Source: Mycolicibacterium senegalense (lineage in GTDB: Bacteria > Actinomycetota > Actinomycetes > Mycobacteriales > Mycobacteriaceae). Taken from it: 64,000 nt of DNA. Location of the stretch: the NCBI RefSeq assembly GCF_019645875.1, contig NZ_CP081000.1, positions 558,001-622,000 of the forward strand. The letters run 5' to 3'. Under the pieces are notes generated by a model, which was not told the DNA's origin, made no database searches, and worked only from the letters and a program-made list of their open reading frames with translations. Positions 34,215 through 43,187 of the stretch are shown here, in pieces. Both the position numbers and the translations under genes were made by a program. The stretch's first letter is position 1, and every line of letters begins with the position of its first letter.

Positions 34215-34715
34215 TCAATCGGTGAGTGAATTGGCCGCCAGCGCAGCCACGTTGATGCGGGTCAGCACCCGGTGAAGCTCTTCGAGCTCGGCGATGTCGA
34301 CGCCCAGGCGTTCCACCACCGCCGGCGGGATGGCAAGTGCCTGCTCGCGCAGGGCTACTCCGGCCTCGGTGAGCTCGACATCGGTCGCCCGTTCATCGCC
34401 GGCCCGGCGGCTGCGGGTCAACAAGCCGAGCGCTTCCAGCCGTTTGAGCATCGGCGAGAGTGTCGCCGAGTCGAGCTGCAACGCGGCGGCGATCTGCTTT
34501 ACCGACAGCGGAGGTACACCGCCGGAGTCGGACCGTTGGTGATCCCACAGCGCGAGCATCACGAGATATTGCGGGTGGGTCAGGCCCAGGGGTTCGAGCA
34601 GTGGGCGATAAACCGCGAGCACCGCGCGGTTGCTGACGGCCAGCGCGAAACAGACCTGCCGTTCGAGGGCCAACGGATCAGAGCTGAGCTCCGGCGCTTC
34701 GGATACTGCGGACAC
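34215..34715 (-). CDS. MarR-family regulator, OhrR-like
   Basis: 166 residues, GTG start. The wHTH contains SVKQIAAALQLDSATLSPMLKRLEALGL and a basic wing SRRAGDERATDVELT. Near the N-terminus QVCFALAVSNRAVLAVYRPLL has the reactive-cysteine placement of OhrR, suggesting peroxide sensing. It is followed by a DUF5313 membrane gene, not by an ohr gene; an OsmC-family gene occurs 8 kb away at 42702. Confidence 0.85.
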   Translation of the reverse strand: MSAVSEAPELSSDPLALERQVCFALAVSNRAVLAVYRPLLEPLGLTHPQYLVMLALWDHQRSDSGGVPPLSVKQIAAALQLDSATLSPMLKRLEALGLLTRSRRAGDERATDVELTEAGVALREQALAIPPAVVERLGVDIAELEELHRVLTRINVAALAANSLTD

Positions 34716-34735
34716 GAACTAAAAGTACGCTAATA

Positions 34736-34749
34736 GTTAGGGCACTAAC
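34736..34749. promoter_or_regulatory. Dyad GTTAG-GGCA-CTAAC before the MarR gene
   Basis: Perfect five-base arms with four-base spacer, 21 bp upstream of the MarR start, in an AT-richer stretch. Candidate autoregulatory operator. Confidence 0.5.
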
Positions 34750-34769
34750 AATGTCTCGGCAGTCACACG

Positions 34770-35444
34770 TCAGTGCGCGCGTTTGGCCAATCGCTCGGCG
34801 TTGTCGATCAGGATGCTTCGGCCCTGTACCCGGATCCAGCCGCGCTGCGCGAAGTCGGACAGCGCCTTGTTGACCGTTTCTCGCGAGGACCCGACCAGCT
34901 GGGCAATCTCTTCCTGGGTCAGCTCGTGGTCGACGCGTAGCGCGGTGCCGTCCCGGCTGCCGAACCGCTGCGCCAGGTAGAGCAGTTGTTTGGCCACGCG
35001 GCCTGGCACATCGGTAAAGATCAGATCGGACAGGTTGTCGTTGGTGCGACGCAGCCGGCGGGCCAGCACTCGCAGAAGTTGTTCGGCGATCTCGGGCCGA
35101 TCGGCGATCCAGCTCCGCAGTACGGTACGGCTCATCACGACGGCTTTCACCTCGGTCAGCGCGGTCACCGTCGATGTCCGCGGCCCGGGATCGAAGATGG
35201 CGAGCTCGCCGAACATGTCCGACGGACCCATCAGTGTGATCAGGCTGTCGCGACCGTCCACGGACTTGCGGCCGATCTTCACCTTGCCCGCGGTAATGAT
35301 GTACAGCGTGTCGCCGGGCTCGCCTTCGGTGAACACCACCTCGGTCCGGCGGAAGGTCACCGGTTCGAGCTGGCGAACCAGTGCGGCGACGGCGTCTGGC
35401 GACACACCCTGGAAGATGCCGGCGCGGGCCAGCACTTCATTCAT
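34770..35444 (-). CDS. crp: Crp/Fnr-family cAMP-type regulator
   Basis: 224 residues; from memory very similar along its whole length to M. tuberculosis Crp (Rv3676). cAMP cassette: [19 protein letters not shown] with the conserved Glu and Arg. [23 protein letters not shown]. The surroundings (MarR, kinase, two-component system) are not those I recall for Rv3676, so this may be the second, rapid-grower-specific Crp paralogue rather than the orthologue. Confidence 0.85.
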   Translation of the reverse strand: MNEVLARAGIFQGVSPDAVAALVRQLEPVTFRRTEVVFTEGEPGDTLYIITAGKVKIGRKSVDGRDSLITLMGPSDMFGELAIFDPGPRTSTVTALTEVKAVVMSRTVLRSWIADRPEIAEQLLRVLARRLRRTNDNLSDLIFTDVPGRVAKQLLYLAQRFGSRDGTALRVDHELTQEEIAQLVGSSRETVNKALSDFAQRGWIRVQGRSILIDNAERLAKRAH

Positions 35445-35614
35445 GTTTCCCCCTCGGTGGATGTGCCGAACCTGGCTGCCCGGAGTGTTTGCACTGGTAG
35501 CAGCCGGAAGTGCGACCGCCTTTCTACTTTACAAGGGCCCGCGGACACCGTCAGCCGCAGGGTTTACAGCTGCGATCTGTTTTGTAATGCAATCTGCCTC
35601 GAGGGCGACGGGGT

Positions 35615-37114
35615 TCAGATCGTTGAACAGCAGATTCGCTGAGCTTCGGCGACGGAATCCGCCAGCGGACGACGCGTATTGATCAGGTGGGCGTCGGACC
35701 AGTCGGCGCCGCCGGCCGCCAGTCCCTCGGCGATCTGCGGGGTGGCGTCCGAGTTGGTGATCCGCCGTTGCGTGATGCGTTCCTTGGCCTCGTCCAGGGG
35801 CACTGTGCAGGCCAATTCTGTTGTCGGGCAATGGCGTTGCGCGGCCAGTTCACGCGCGCGCTGCCGGAGGGCGGGGTCACGCCACGTGCCGTCCAGGATC
35901 ACCGATCGGCCCCCGGCCAAGGCGGCGTCGGCTCTGCCCAGGACCGCGTCGTATACGGCGGCCACGTTCTCGCTGCTGTACAGACCCTTGTTAAGGATTC
36001 CCGCATCGCCGGTGAGGAGGCCTCGTTCCTGCAACTCGCGGCGCACGTCGTCAGTGGAGATGACGTGTGCTGACAACTGCTCAGCCAGTGCGTGCGCCAG
36101 TGTGGTCTTGCCGGTGCCAGGGCCACCGCCGACGACGACCAGCCGGATCGCGCCTCGGCGGAGGTGGTCGAGGGCGAGGTCGAGGTGACGTCGGGCGTCG
36201 GCCGCGGCATCTTGATTACCCTGTTCGACCCTGATGCAGTCCGTCTTGGCGCGGACCCCGGCACGGTAGGCGATGTAGAAGTCCACCAGCGCAGTCGGGG
36301 CGGTATCGCCAGAGAACCGGCGGTACTCGGCGAGGAAGTGGTCAGCCAGATCTTTCCGGCCGAGAAATTCCAGGTCCATCGCCAGGAACGCGGCATCGTC
36401 GATGCAGTCGACGTGACGCAAGTTGTCATCGAACTCGAGGCAATCCAGGATCGCCGGCCCCTGAGGCATACAGAAGATGTCACCGGTCAGCAGGTCGCCG
36501 TGACCGTCGACGATGCGGTGGTTCGCGATCCGGTCGGCGAACAACGCGGCCCGCCCGTCGACGAACTGGTCGACCAGTCGGCCGATCTCTGTCACCGATT
36601 CGGCGGAGACCACGGTTCCGGCGTGCCGGCGCAGTTCCCTGAGGTTGTCGTGCCAGCGGCCGGATACAGCCGCAACCCGTGCCGCCGTGTCGATGTCGTC
36701 TGAACGCTGCGCGTCGGCGTGGAAGTGGGACAGTGCTTCCGCGATCGCCGACAGGTGCTCGACGGCGGGCTCACCATTGACGACGATTGATGTCAGCCGG
36801 CGGGCGTCGGGGTACCGGCGCATCACGATCACCGGCTCGGGCGGACCGCCTTGCGGATCCGAGAGGTGGGCGACCCCCAGGTAGCTGTCCGGTGCCAGTC
36901 GCTGGTTCAACCGGACCTCACGCTCGCATACCTGTTCGCGACGCTCGACCGAGCTGAAGTCGAGAAAATCGGTGACGACGGGCTTTTTGACCTTGTAGGC
37001 CCGGTCTCCGACCAGGGCGACGATCCCGGTGTGCGTCTCGTGGATCTCGGCCACCGCACTCGTGGTCTCGGATTCAGCGGTCGGCACCGGCGCAGGCCAA
37101 GCTGAACTACCCAT
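35615..37114 (-). CDS. Bifunctional APH-like/P-loop kinase protein (Rv2004c-like)
   Basis: 499 residues, the same length as Rv2004c of the DosR dormancy regulon. The N-terminal half is an aminoglycoside-phosphotransferase-like fold with the catalytic HGDLLTGDIF and LDCLEFDD (metal Asp). The C-terminal half is a separate AAA/P-loop kinase: Walker A GGGPGTGKTTL and VISTDDVRREL. The ATG is 36 bp from a DosR-box-like sequence. Substrate unknown. It lies downstream of the response regulator on the same strand but has its own promoter region. Confidence 0.87.
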   Translation of the reverse strand: MGSSAWPAPVPTAESETTSAVAEIHETHTGIVALVGDRAYKVKKPVVTDFLDFSSVERREQVCEREVRLNQRLAPDSYLGVAHLSDPQGGPPEPVIVMRRYPDARRLTSIVVNGEPAVEHLSAIAEALSHFHADAQRSDDIDTAARVAAVSGRWHDNLRELRRHAGTVVSAESVTEIGRLVDQFVDGRAALFADRIANHRIVDGHGDLLTGDIFCMPQGPAILDCLEFDDNLRHVDCIDDAAFLAMDLEFLGRKDLADHFLAEYRRFSGDTAPTALVDFYIAYRAGVRAKTDCIRVEQGNQDAAADARRHLDLALDHLRRGAIRLVVVGGGPGTGKTTLAHALAEQLSAHVISTDDVRRELQERGLLTGDAGILNKGLYSSENVAAVYDAVLGRADAALAGGRSVILDGTWRDPALRQRARELAAQRHCPTTELACTVPLDEAKERITQRRITNSDATPQIAEGLAAGGADWSDAHLINTRRPLADSVAEAQRICCSTI

Positions 37115-37150
37115 GACCCCATGATGGCCGCGTGGGATCCCGTAGCGGTA

Positions 37151-37164
37151 GGGCCATAGGTCCT
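37151..37164 (-). promoter_or_regulatory. Candidate DosR-type box
   Basis: Read on the minus strand AGGACCTATGGCCC, which matches the core GGGACTWWAGTCCC at about 10 of 14 positions, including both GGAC and CCC arms. It lies 37 bp upstream of the Rv2004c-like ATG, the spacing seen at DosR promoters. No dosR gene is in the window. Confidence 0.5.
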
Positions 37165-37174
37165 CGAGGTCGGT

Positions 37175-37837
37175 TCACCGGGGGCTGACGAGCCCGGTGT
37201 CGTAGGCATGGATGATCGCCGCGGCGCGGTCACGCAGGTCGAGCTTGATGAAGATGTGGCCGATGTGGCTCTTGACGGTGAGCCCGGAGATGCTGAGCTT
37301 TTCGGCGATCTCGGCGTTCGAATGCCCCTTGGCGATCAGGGTCAGCACATCGAGTTCGCGGGCCGTCAGGTCGCCGACGGCGGTACTGCGACGCGGTTCG
37401 GCTGACTTGCGGTATGTGGTGAGGACCCGTGAGGTCACCGCCGGGTCCAGATAGCTGTCACCTTGGGCGACCGCGCGCACCGCGCGGATCAGCTCTTCGG
37501 CCGAGGAATCCTTCAGTACGAATCCGCTGGCTCCGGCGCGCAGCGCCCCGGAGAGCAATTCGTCATCGTTGAACGTGGTCAGTGCCAGCACCGGTGGACC
37601 GTCGGCCGCGGTCACCTGCCGGGTGGCCTCGATCCCGTCGACGCGCTTCATCCGCAGGTCCATCACCACCACGTCGGGGCGGTACTGGGTGATGGCATCT
37701 GGCACCTCGTCGCCGTCGGCGCACTCGGCGACGATCACGAAGCCGTCCTTGCGTCGCAGTATGCGCCGCAGCCCCGAGCGCACCAGGTCCTGGTCGTCGA
37801 CCAGGAGGACCGCGACGTCGGTCACGGGATCGGTCAT
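37175..37837 (-). CDS. NarL/LuxR-type response regulator
   Basis: 220 residues; ATG 37837 overlaps the stop of the sensor kinase gene. Receiver domain with acidic pocket LLVDDQDLV, phospho-acceptor DVVVMDLRM and conserved Thr/Lys in LALTTFND and FVLKDSS. LuxR HTH: LTARELDVLTLIAKGHSNAEIAEKLSISGLTVKSHI split by the usual turn. Closest in type to DesR/LiaR-like regulators, not DosR. Confidence 0.92.
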   Translation of the reverse strand: MTDPVTDVAVLLVDDQDLVRSGLRRILRRKDGFVIVAECADGDEVPDAITQYRPDVVVMDLRMKRVDGIEATRQVTAADGPPVLALTTFNDDELLSGALRAGASGFVLKDSSAEELIRAVRAVAQGDSYLDPAVTSRVLTTYRKSAEPRRSTAVGDLTARELDVLTLIAKGHSNAEIAEKLSISGLTVKSHIGHIFIKLDLRDRAAAIIHAYDTGLVSPR

Positions 37838-39051
37838 GACACCACAGGGCACCACCGCGGCGCCCGGTCGGTGTCGTCGAGCGGAATGTTCGTGCGCACC
37901 GCCCATCCGTCGTCGGCCGGGCCGACGCTGATGATCCCCCCGAGTTGCTCGACGCGCTGGCGCATACCGTGCACACCGCGGCCCTCGACATCGCGGCCGT
38001 TCCTGACGGCCAGCGCGGGCACCGGGAGCCTGTTGGCAACGGTGAGCGACGCCGAAGTGCGTGAGATCCTCAGTAGCACCGTGGCTTCCGCGTCGGGAGC
38101 GTGTTTGGCGATGTTTGCCAGGGACTCCTGGGCGATGCGGTACAACGCCAAGCCCACCGCAGCTGAAACCACATCGGTGCGGCCGGTGGCGTCCAACCGC
38201 ACGGTCAGCCCGGCGCGCACAAAATCCTCGACCAGGCAAGGGATATCGTCGACGCCCGGTTCTGGAGCCATGCTCATCGGGGCGCCGTCGAGCAGTCCGA
38301 CCGTGCGGCGAATGTCCGCCATGGCCTGCCGGCCGAGGCGTTCGGCTTGTTCTAATGCTTCGACGGCATCGTCGACATCACGATCCTGCTGCAACCCGCG
38401 GCGGGCACCGGTCACATGCAGGAGCGTCACACTCAGCGAATGGGCGATTACGTCGTGGACCTCGCGGGCGATACGGCGGCGCTCGTCGGCCGCGGCGTGC
38501 CGGGCTTGGGCGGCCTGAGCCTCCTGCTGCTGGCGCATGAGCTGCTGCTGGGTGTGCACGAGATAACCCACCAGCCAACCCATTCCGAGGATGCCGAGAT
38601 AGAGCGGCAGGGCGTCGAGGCGGTGCTGTGCGGCGGCCGTCATCAACAGCGTGGCCGCGGTCAGCGAGGCCAGGAAGCCACCCCACACGCCGACGAGCGA
38701 AGCGACTTCGCCGACCATCAGTACCGCGATCAGCGGAGCGAAATCGTTGGACACCGGTGTCGCCGTCGCGAACAGCAACACCGCGGTCGCGGTGGTCCAG
38801 GTCGCCCAGACGATCGGCGCCTTGAAATCGACACCGGACAGGTAGAACAGCGCGAACGGGGCAGTGCAGACCACGAGCGCGAGCAGGCTCGCCGGAAAGT
38901 CGGCGGTGGGACGCTGCAGCATGGCCACCGCGCCGGCGCCGACCACCGTGGCGTCGAACGCCAACACGATGGCCCAGTTGTAGCCCACCGGCAGGGCATA
39001 GCCGCGCCGGCGGGCGTGCGCACGGAGGCGGCGCGCGATGCTCCCGAGCAT
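37834..39051 (-). CDS. DesK/NarX-type sensor histidine kinase
   Basis: 405 residues from ATG 39051; a GTG at 39126 directly after the preceding stop would add 25 residues of poor coding character. Six hydrophobic helices (about 25-175) form a membrane sensor without a periplasmic domain. The HisKA_3 box is RIAREVHDVIAHSLSV with the phosphorylated His, and GRGVHGMRQRVEQLGG is the ATP-lid region. Partner of the overlapping response regulator. Signal unknown; membrane or lipid state is usual for this class. Confidence 0.88.
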   Translation of the reverse strand: MLGSIARRLRAHARRRGYALPVGYNWAIVLAFDATVVGAGAVAMLQRPTADFPASLLALVVCTAPFALFYLSGVDFKAPIVWATWTTATAVLLFATATPVSNDFAPLIAVLMVGEVASLVGVWGGFLASLTAATLLMTAAAQHRLDALPLYLGILGMGWLVGYLVHTQQQLMRQQQEAQAAQARHAAADERRRIAREVHDVIAHSLSVTLLHVTGARRGLQQDRDVDDAVEALEQAERLGRQAMADIRRTVGLLDGAPMSMAPEPGVDDIPCLVEDFVRAGLTVRLDATGRTDVVSAAVGLALYRIAQESLANIAKHAPDAEATVLLRISRTSASLTVANRLPVPALAVRNGRDVEGRGVHGMRQRVEQLGGIISVGPADDGWAVRTNIPLDDTDRAPRWCPVVS

Positions 39052-39126
39052 GTTCTGATCGTAGAAGGTGAGCGTGCCGCCGCACCTCCTACTGCGGTGG
39101 GATTTTCTGGGGTCGGATTCAAGCAC

Positions 39127-39405
39127 TCAGAGTCGCCACATCTCGCGCGCCATGGCGGCGTCCTCGACGAAGCCCTCCCGCAGCGGCGGATAGTAGGGCC
39201 GTTTCAGGTCTGGTCGGGGGAGGCCGGCCAGTGCGGCCCGCACCGCGGTCAGGGTGCGCCGCCACAGGCCGCCTTCGCGGTGGCGAGGGGTAGCCGGCGC
39301 CGTCGCCGGCGGGGTGAAGACGGCATCTTTCGCCGCCCATCCACGGGCGACGCCTGTCACTGAATTCGCTATGGAGATAGCTGGGGAACGCTGTGCTCGT
39401 GTCAT
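39127..39405 (-). CDS. Small hypothetical protein upstream of the sensor kinase
   Basis: 92 residues. The C-terminus LPRPDLKRPYYPPLREGFVEDAAMAREMWRL looks like a conserved small family, but I cannot name it. It would be the first gene of the kinase-regulator operon, its stop abutting the kinase frame. Only a weak AAGG precedes the ATG. Confidence 0.5.
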   Translation of the reverse strand: MTRAQRSPAISIANSVTGVARGWAAKDAVFTPPATAPATPRHREGGLWRRTLTAVRAALAGLPRPDLKRPYYPPLREGFVEDAAMAREMWRL

Positions 39406-39531
39406 GCCTTGACGCTATGAAGAACGCAGGTCAGCTCACATCGCGCTGCCGTCCGATCTTGTCCTACGACCGTGGTAGGAGATCTGCACCGACCGCAGGA
39501 CGATCAGCACGCGAATGATTACGCTCGTGCT

Positions 39532-40197
39532 GTGGTCCAGAGCTCGACGCGCAGACGTGGTCCCCGGCGCGATGTCGACACCCGGACATTGATCGTCGAC
39601 ACAGCGGAACGAATGTTCGCCGAGATGTCGATCGGTGCGGTGGCCGCGCGTGCGGTGGCCCGAGAGGCCGGGGTGGCCAGCCGTGCGGTGGCCTACCATT
39701 TTCCGGCCAAGAGAGACCTGGTGCTGGAGGTGGCCCGGCGGCGGGCCCCGACCGTCTTCGCGGCTGTAGTCCAGGAACTGGTGCGGGTGGCGCAGTCGGG
39801 CAACGAGATTGGTGTCTTCGACGTGGTCGAGGCGCTGATCGCACCGTATGTTCGTCTGCTCGACGACGATCCGGTGGGCGGCTTGCGCTGGCTCAAGGTG
39901 ATGAATCAGCTGGCCTTGGACGAAGACCAGATCTGGCTGGATCAGCTGGCCGGCACGCCGAGTCTGCCGGAGTTGTTCTTCGCCGCTGCCGGTCGTGCGG
40001 TGCCCGACATCAAGAGCAGAGAAGGGCAGCAGCGCAGCACAATTGCGGTTCTTTCGATGATCGGTGCGCTAGCCAGTTCGGATCTCGCCCTCTATGGGCG
40101 CCCGCTGGGGCCCGAGGGCTTGGACCGCGGTTGGGTTGACCAGCTCGTCCGGTTCACGGGCAGCGGTTTACTCGGTGACGAGATCCAGCCCGATTAG
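39532..40197 (+). CDS. TetR-family transcriptional regulator
   Basis: 221 residues from GTG 39532 (upstream in-frame ATG at 39472 gives a non-TetR-like extension). HTH: IVDTAERMFAEMSIGAVAARAVAREAGVASRAVAYHFPAKRDL split by the usual turn. Nine bases upstream of the LysR gene on the same strand; no obvious target. Confidence 0.88.
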   Translation: MVQSSTRRRGPRRDVDTRTLIVDTAERMFAEMSIGAVAARAVAREAGVASRAVAYHFPAKRDLVLEVARRRAPTVFAAVVQELVRVAQSGNEIGVFDVVEALIAPYVRLLDDDPVGGLRWLKVMNQLALDEDQIWLDQLAGTPSLPELFFAAAGRAVPDIKSREGQQRSTIAVLSMIGALASSDLALYGRPLGPEGLDRGWVDQLVRFTGSGLLGDEIQPD

Positions 40198-40206
40198 GAT
40201 CGTGGC

Positions 40207-41076
40207 GTGCAGATCGACGGCCAGCAGCTTGCTGCCTTCGCCGCGGTGGTCGAGCTGGGAAGCTTCGACGCGGCCGCGCAGCGTCTGCATGTGACTCCGT
40301 CGGCGATCAGCCAACGCATCAAGGCCCTCGAACAGCGTGTGGGTCAAGTCCTTGTGGTTCGCGAAAAGCCGTGCACTGCAACGTCAGCAGGTGTTCCGTT
40401 ACTGCGGCTGGCGGCACAGACGGCGCTGCTGGAATCCGAGACGCTGGCCGAGATGGGCGGTGGCTCAGCGCACCGCGCCAGGATCGCGCTGGCGGTCAAC
40501 GCCGACTCGATGGCGACCTGGTTCACCGGTGTGTTCGCCCAGGCGGCCGAGTTCTTGTTCGACATCAGAATCGAGGATCAGGACCTCTCTGCGCGCCTGC
40601 TTCGGGAGGGCGTCGTGATGGGCGCAGTGACCACCGAGCGGCGGGCAGTTCCGGGGTGTCGGGTGCACCCGTTGGGAGCGATGCGCTACGTGCCGGTGGC
40701 CAGTGCGCAGTACATGCAGCGTCACCTGCCCGACGGATTCACGCGCGATGCCGCGCAGGCGGCGCCCTCGCTGGCCTGGAACCGTGACGACGCGCTGCAG
40801 GACCAATTGGTGCGCAAGGTATTCCGCAAAGACATCGTGAGGCCGATTCACTACATCCCGACCGCGGAGGGGTTCGGGGCCGCCGTACGGGCGGGGTTGG
40901 CCTGGGGGATGTATCCCGAGGAACTGGTCGACGACGACTTCGTTCGGATCACCGACAACTACCTGGACGTACCGCTGTACTGGCAATGCTGGAAGCTCGA
41001 CAGCCGCACCGTGGAGGCCGTCACGGCGGCGGTGCGCAACGCGGCGGGCAGCCTGCGCGGGTCGACACTGGCTTGA
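40207..41076 (+). CDS. LysR-family regulator, ArgP/LysG type
   Basis: 289 residues. HTH: LAAFAAVVELGSFDAAAQRLHVTPSAISQRIKALEQRVGQ split by the usual turn, with ArgP-type VVREKPCTATSAGVPLLRLA. In actinobacteria LysG activates a divergent lysE lysine exporter; here the upstream gene is a TetR on the same strand, so lysE is not in its usual place. GTG 40207. Confidence 0.88.
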   Translation: MQIDGQQLAAFAAVVELGSFDAAAQRLHVTPSAISQRIKALEQRVGQVLVVREKPCTATSAGVPLLRLAAQTALLESETLAEMGGGSAHRARIALAVNADSMATWFTGVFAQAAEFLFDIRIEDQDLSARLLREGVVMGAVTTERRAVPGCRVHPLGAMRYVPVASAQYMQRHLPDGFTRDAAQAAPSLAWNRDDALQDQLVRKVFRKDIVRPIHYIPTAEGFGAAVRAGLAWGMYPEELVDDDFVRITDNYLDVPLYWQCWKLDSRTVEAVTAAVRNAAGSLRGSTLA

Positions 41077-41079
41077 CTT

Positions 41080-41661
41080 CTAGCGCACCAGTGGCGCCAA
41101 GTGTTTGCGTGCGTAGTCACGGACCGCGGCATCGTCGTTGACGTCCAGTATCGGGCTGGGCATCTGGGCCAGCGACACCGCCAGTCGGATGTGCAATTCG
41201 GAGACGGCCAGCAGATCGGTGTCGGGCATGGTGGCACCCGCCGCGCGAAGCGCCTTGGCCATCGCCGACGAGGCATGGTGCAGGAAGACCGGGGCTTGGT
41301 CGTAGGCGCCGGCGACTGCGGTGAAGTCGGTTTCCAGTCGCAGGAACCGGCGCATCACGGGTTCGGTGGTCAGCAGCCGCAGGCCTTCGCTGAACGCTGC
41401 CACCGCGGCGTCGCTGGGGCCCGAATCTATTGCCACGGTGCGCAACCGGTGCATGGCCGAGTCGAAGGTGCGGCGGCCGAGTTCGGTGATCAACGCGTCA
41501 CGGGTGGGGAAGCGACGGTACAGCGTCCGGCGGCTGACACCGGCCTGCTTGGCGATGACGTCCAGGCTGGCCCGACCCAGCCCGACGAGCGCCACCTCCT
41601 CGGCGGCGGCCTTGAGGATGGCGTCTTCCTGCTCGGATTGGCTGGCGTTGCTGCGCGGCAT
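41080..41661 (-). CDS. TetR-family regulator
   Basis: 193 residues; HTH AILKAAAEEVALVGLGRASLDVIAKQAGVSRRTLYRRFPTRDAL split by the usual turn. It is 15 bp downstream of the MpaB-type oxygenase gene on the same strand, and the TGGCACA dyad at 42621 before that operon is its likely target. Ends three bases after the LysR gene, convergent. Confidence 0.9.
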   Translation of the reverse strand: MPRSNASQSEQEDAILKAAAEEVALVGLGRASLDVIAKQAGVSRRTLYRRFPTRDALITELGRRTFDSAMHRLRTVAIDSGPSDAAVAAFSEGLRLLTTEPVMRRFLRLETDFTAVAGAYDQAPVFLHHASSAMAKALRAAGATMPDTDLLAVSELHIRLAVSLAQMPSPILDVNDDAAVRDYARKHLAPLVR

Positions 41662-41676
41662 CGATACCAGTGTGTG

Positions 41677-42621
41677 TCAGCCCGCCGCCGGACATCCCAC
41701 CGGGGCGAAGGAATCCAGCGCCACCGACCGGTGCAGACGCACCAGCTTCTCGTACTGCAGCCGGTTGTAGGCCAGGGGAACGAGCAGCAGCCGATCGGGC
41801 AGTACCCGCCAGGCCACTTGGAGCAACCTGGTGTACACCGCGAACTCCCGGTCGTGCCGGGATTGCCAGCGGAACCCGGTCAGCTCGCGTACCCCCGGGT
41901 GCATGATGCCGAAGGAGCACACCTTGATCACTCGGCCGGCGATGGGCCGAACCGCCAACCACGACGGAGTCAGCGCCAGGCGCACCGGTGCGGGCAGAAG
42001 CAGGGTGGGCAACGGCAACCTGGTCAGCCCGGCCGTCACGCGGGTCAGGAACTCATTGCCCTGCAACTGGTTTTCGACCATGTCGTCGTAGTACTGAGTG
42101 GCCTCGGCGTAGGTTTGCGGCAGTTTCGCCGATGCGCCCGGCAGTTCGATAGCCCCGAAGGCCTTGAGCAACTGGGCGTAGGCCGCTTCTTGTTCGGCGG
42201 CGGTCAGGGTGATCCCGGTCGCCGGGGTGAACGAGTGCAGGACGACGAAGATCCCGCTGATGGCGATCCAGTTCCACAGCTGCGGGTTCAGTGCGCTGTA
42301 ACGGACGTCGGAGAAGTCGTCCTTGCCGTGCCCGCGGACGTCCCGGTGCATCGTCTGCAGACGGCGCCCTTCGGCGTCACGGTCTTCGGCGTCACCCCAG
42401 ATCGCCAGGAATGCGGAGAATCCGCTGCGCACCCCGCGATCGAGGAAGTTGCGCTCGAACCGGCCACTGCGGTCGACGGCCGCGGCGACCGGCACCAGGG
42501 CCACCTCATCGAAAGCCGCGGCCCCGAAGGCGCCTCCCAGGATGCTGCCCGAGTGTCTGCGGAAATCCGCCAGTACTGCCGGTCGTATGACGTCCTGTTC
42601 GGCCACGCTGCCAATAGACAT
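41677..42621 (-). CDS. MpaB/DUF2236-type oxygenase
   Basis: 314 residues. DUF2236 (latex oxygenase/MpaB) family: SILGGAFGAAAFDEVALVP, RGVRSGFSAFLAIWGDAED, and HRDVRGHGKDDFS with the candidate heme-ligand His, then YYDDMVENQLQ. ATG 42621 overlaps the operator. Such proteins bind b-type heme and may oxidise lipids or isoprenoids; substrate not predictable. Operon with the TetR gene. Confidence 0.85.
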   Translation of the reverse strand: MSIGSVAEQDVIRPAVLADFRRHSGSILGGAFGAAAFDEVALVPVAAAVDRSGRFERNFLDRGVRSGFSAFLAIWGDAEDRDAEGRRLQTMHRDVRGHGKDDFSDVRYSALNPQLWNWIAISGIFVVLHSFTPATGITLTAAEQEAAYAQLLKAFGAIELPGASAKLPQTYAEATQYYDDMVENQLQGNEFLTRVTAGLTRLPLPTLLLPAPVRLALTPSWLAVRPIAGRVIKVCSFGIMHPGVRELTGFRWQSRHDREFAVYTRLLQVAWRVLPDRLLLVPLAYNRLQYEKLVRLHRSVALDSFAPVGCPAAG

Positions 42622-42647
42622 GGCACAAAGTCTAGTTATCTGTGCCA
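42621..42647. promoter_or_regulatory. Dyad TGGCACA-N13-TGTGCCA
   Basis: Perfect seven-base arms at 42621-42627 and 42641-42647. The left arm overlaps the MpaB start codon. A half-site-like TTGACACA follows on the other strand. Lies between the MpaB-TetR operon and the divergent OsmC gene. Confidence 0.6.
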
Positions 42648-42701
42648 ATGTGTCAATGGTGGTTCGCCAGGAACGTCTTGCCTGGTTGGTATGTTCGCGG
42701 C

Positions 42702-43187
42702 ATGGCCAACCGGACGCATCGATACGAGGTCGAGGTCACCTGGACCGGCAACACGGGTTCGGGCACCAGCGGCTACCGCGACTACGCCCGCGACCATGAC
42801 GTGACCGGTGTCGAGAGGCCCGGCAAGCCGACGATTCCAGGCAGCGCCGATCCGGCCTTCCGCGGGGATCCGCAGCGGTGGAATCCCGAGGAACTGCTTG
42901 TGGTCAGCCTGTCGCAATGCCACATGCTCTGGTATCTGGCGCTGTGCGCCAAAGCGGGCATCGTCGTCACGGCCTACAGTGACCGTCCGCACGGCACGAT
43001 GAGCGAAAATGCCGAGGGCAGCGGAGTTTTCACCGATGTCACGTTAAGGCCGCAGGTGACCATCACCGACGGCGAGCGCGTCGGTGAGGCTACCGAGCTC
43101 CATCACGAAGCCCACCGGATGTGTTTCATCGCCAACTCGGTTAGTTTCCCGGTGACCGCTACACCCACCGTGACAGCACTGAGCTAG
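42702..43187 (+). CDS. OsmC/Ohr-family peroxide-reductase-like protein
   Basis: 161 residues from ATG 42702. The two active cysteines are in VVSLSQCHMLWYL and HRMCFIANS, as in OsmC/YhfA proteins, with the Arg/Glu helper region LWYLALCAKAG. Likely reduces organic hydroperoxides. The 3' end overlaps the convergent secreted hydrolase gene by 29 bp. Confidence 0.9.
   Translation: MANRTHRYEVEVTWTGNTGSGTSGYRDYARDHDVTGVERPGKPTIPGSADPAFRGDPQRWNPEELLVVSLSQCHMLWYLALCAKAGIVVTAYSDRPHGTMSENAEGSGVFTDVTLRPQVTITDGERVGEATELHHEAHRMCFIANSVSFPVTATPTVTALS

Noticed and set aside
35520-35540. TTTCTACT near the crp gene as a fifth TTTCTACA operator
   Set aside because: The other half does not match and the first half differs in its last base.
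37838-38239. N-terminal extension of the response regulator
   Set aside because: It lies inside the sensor kinase gene in another frame; receiver domain begins right after ATG 37837.
37175-39051. DosR/DosS two-component system
   Set aside because: The kinase has membrane helices and no GAF domains, and the regulator is DesR/LiaR-like, despite the DosR-type box nearby.
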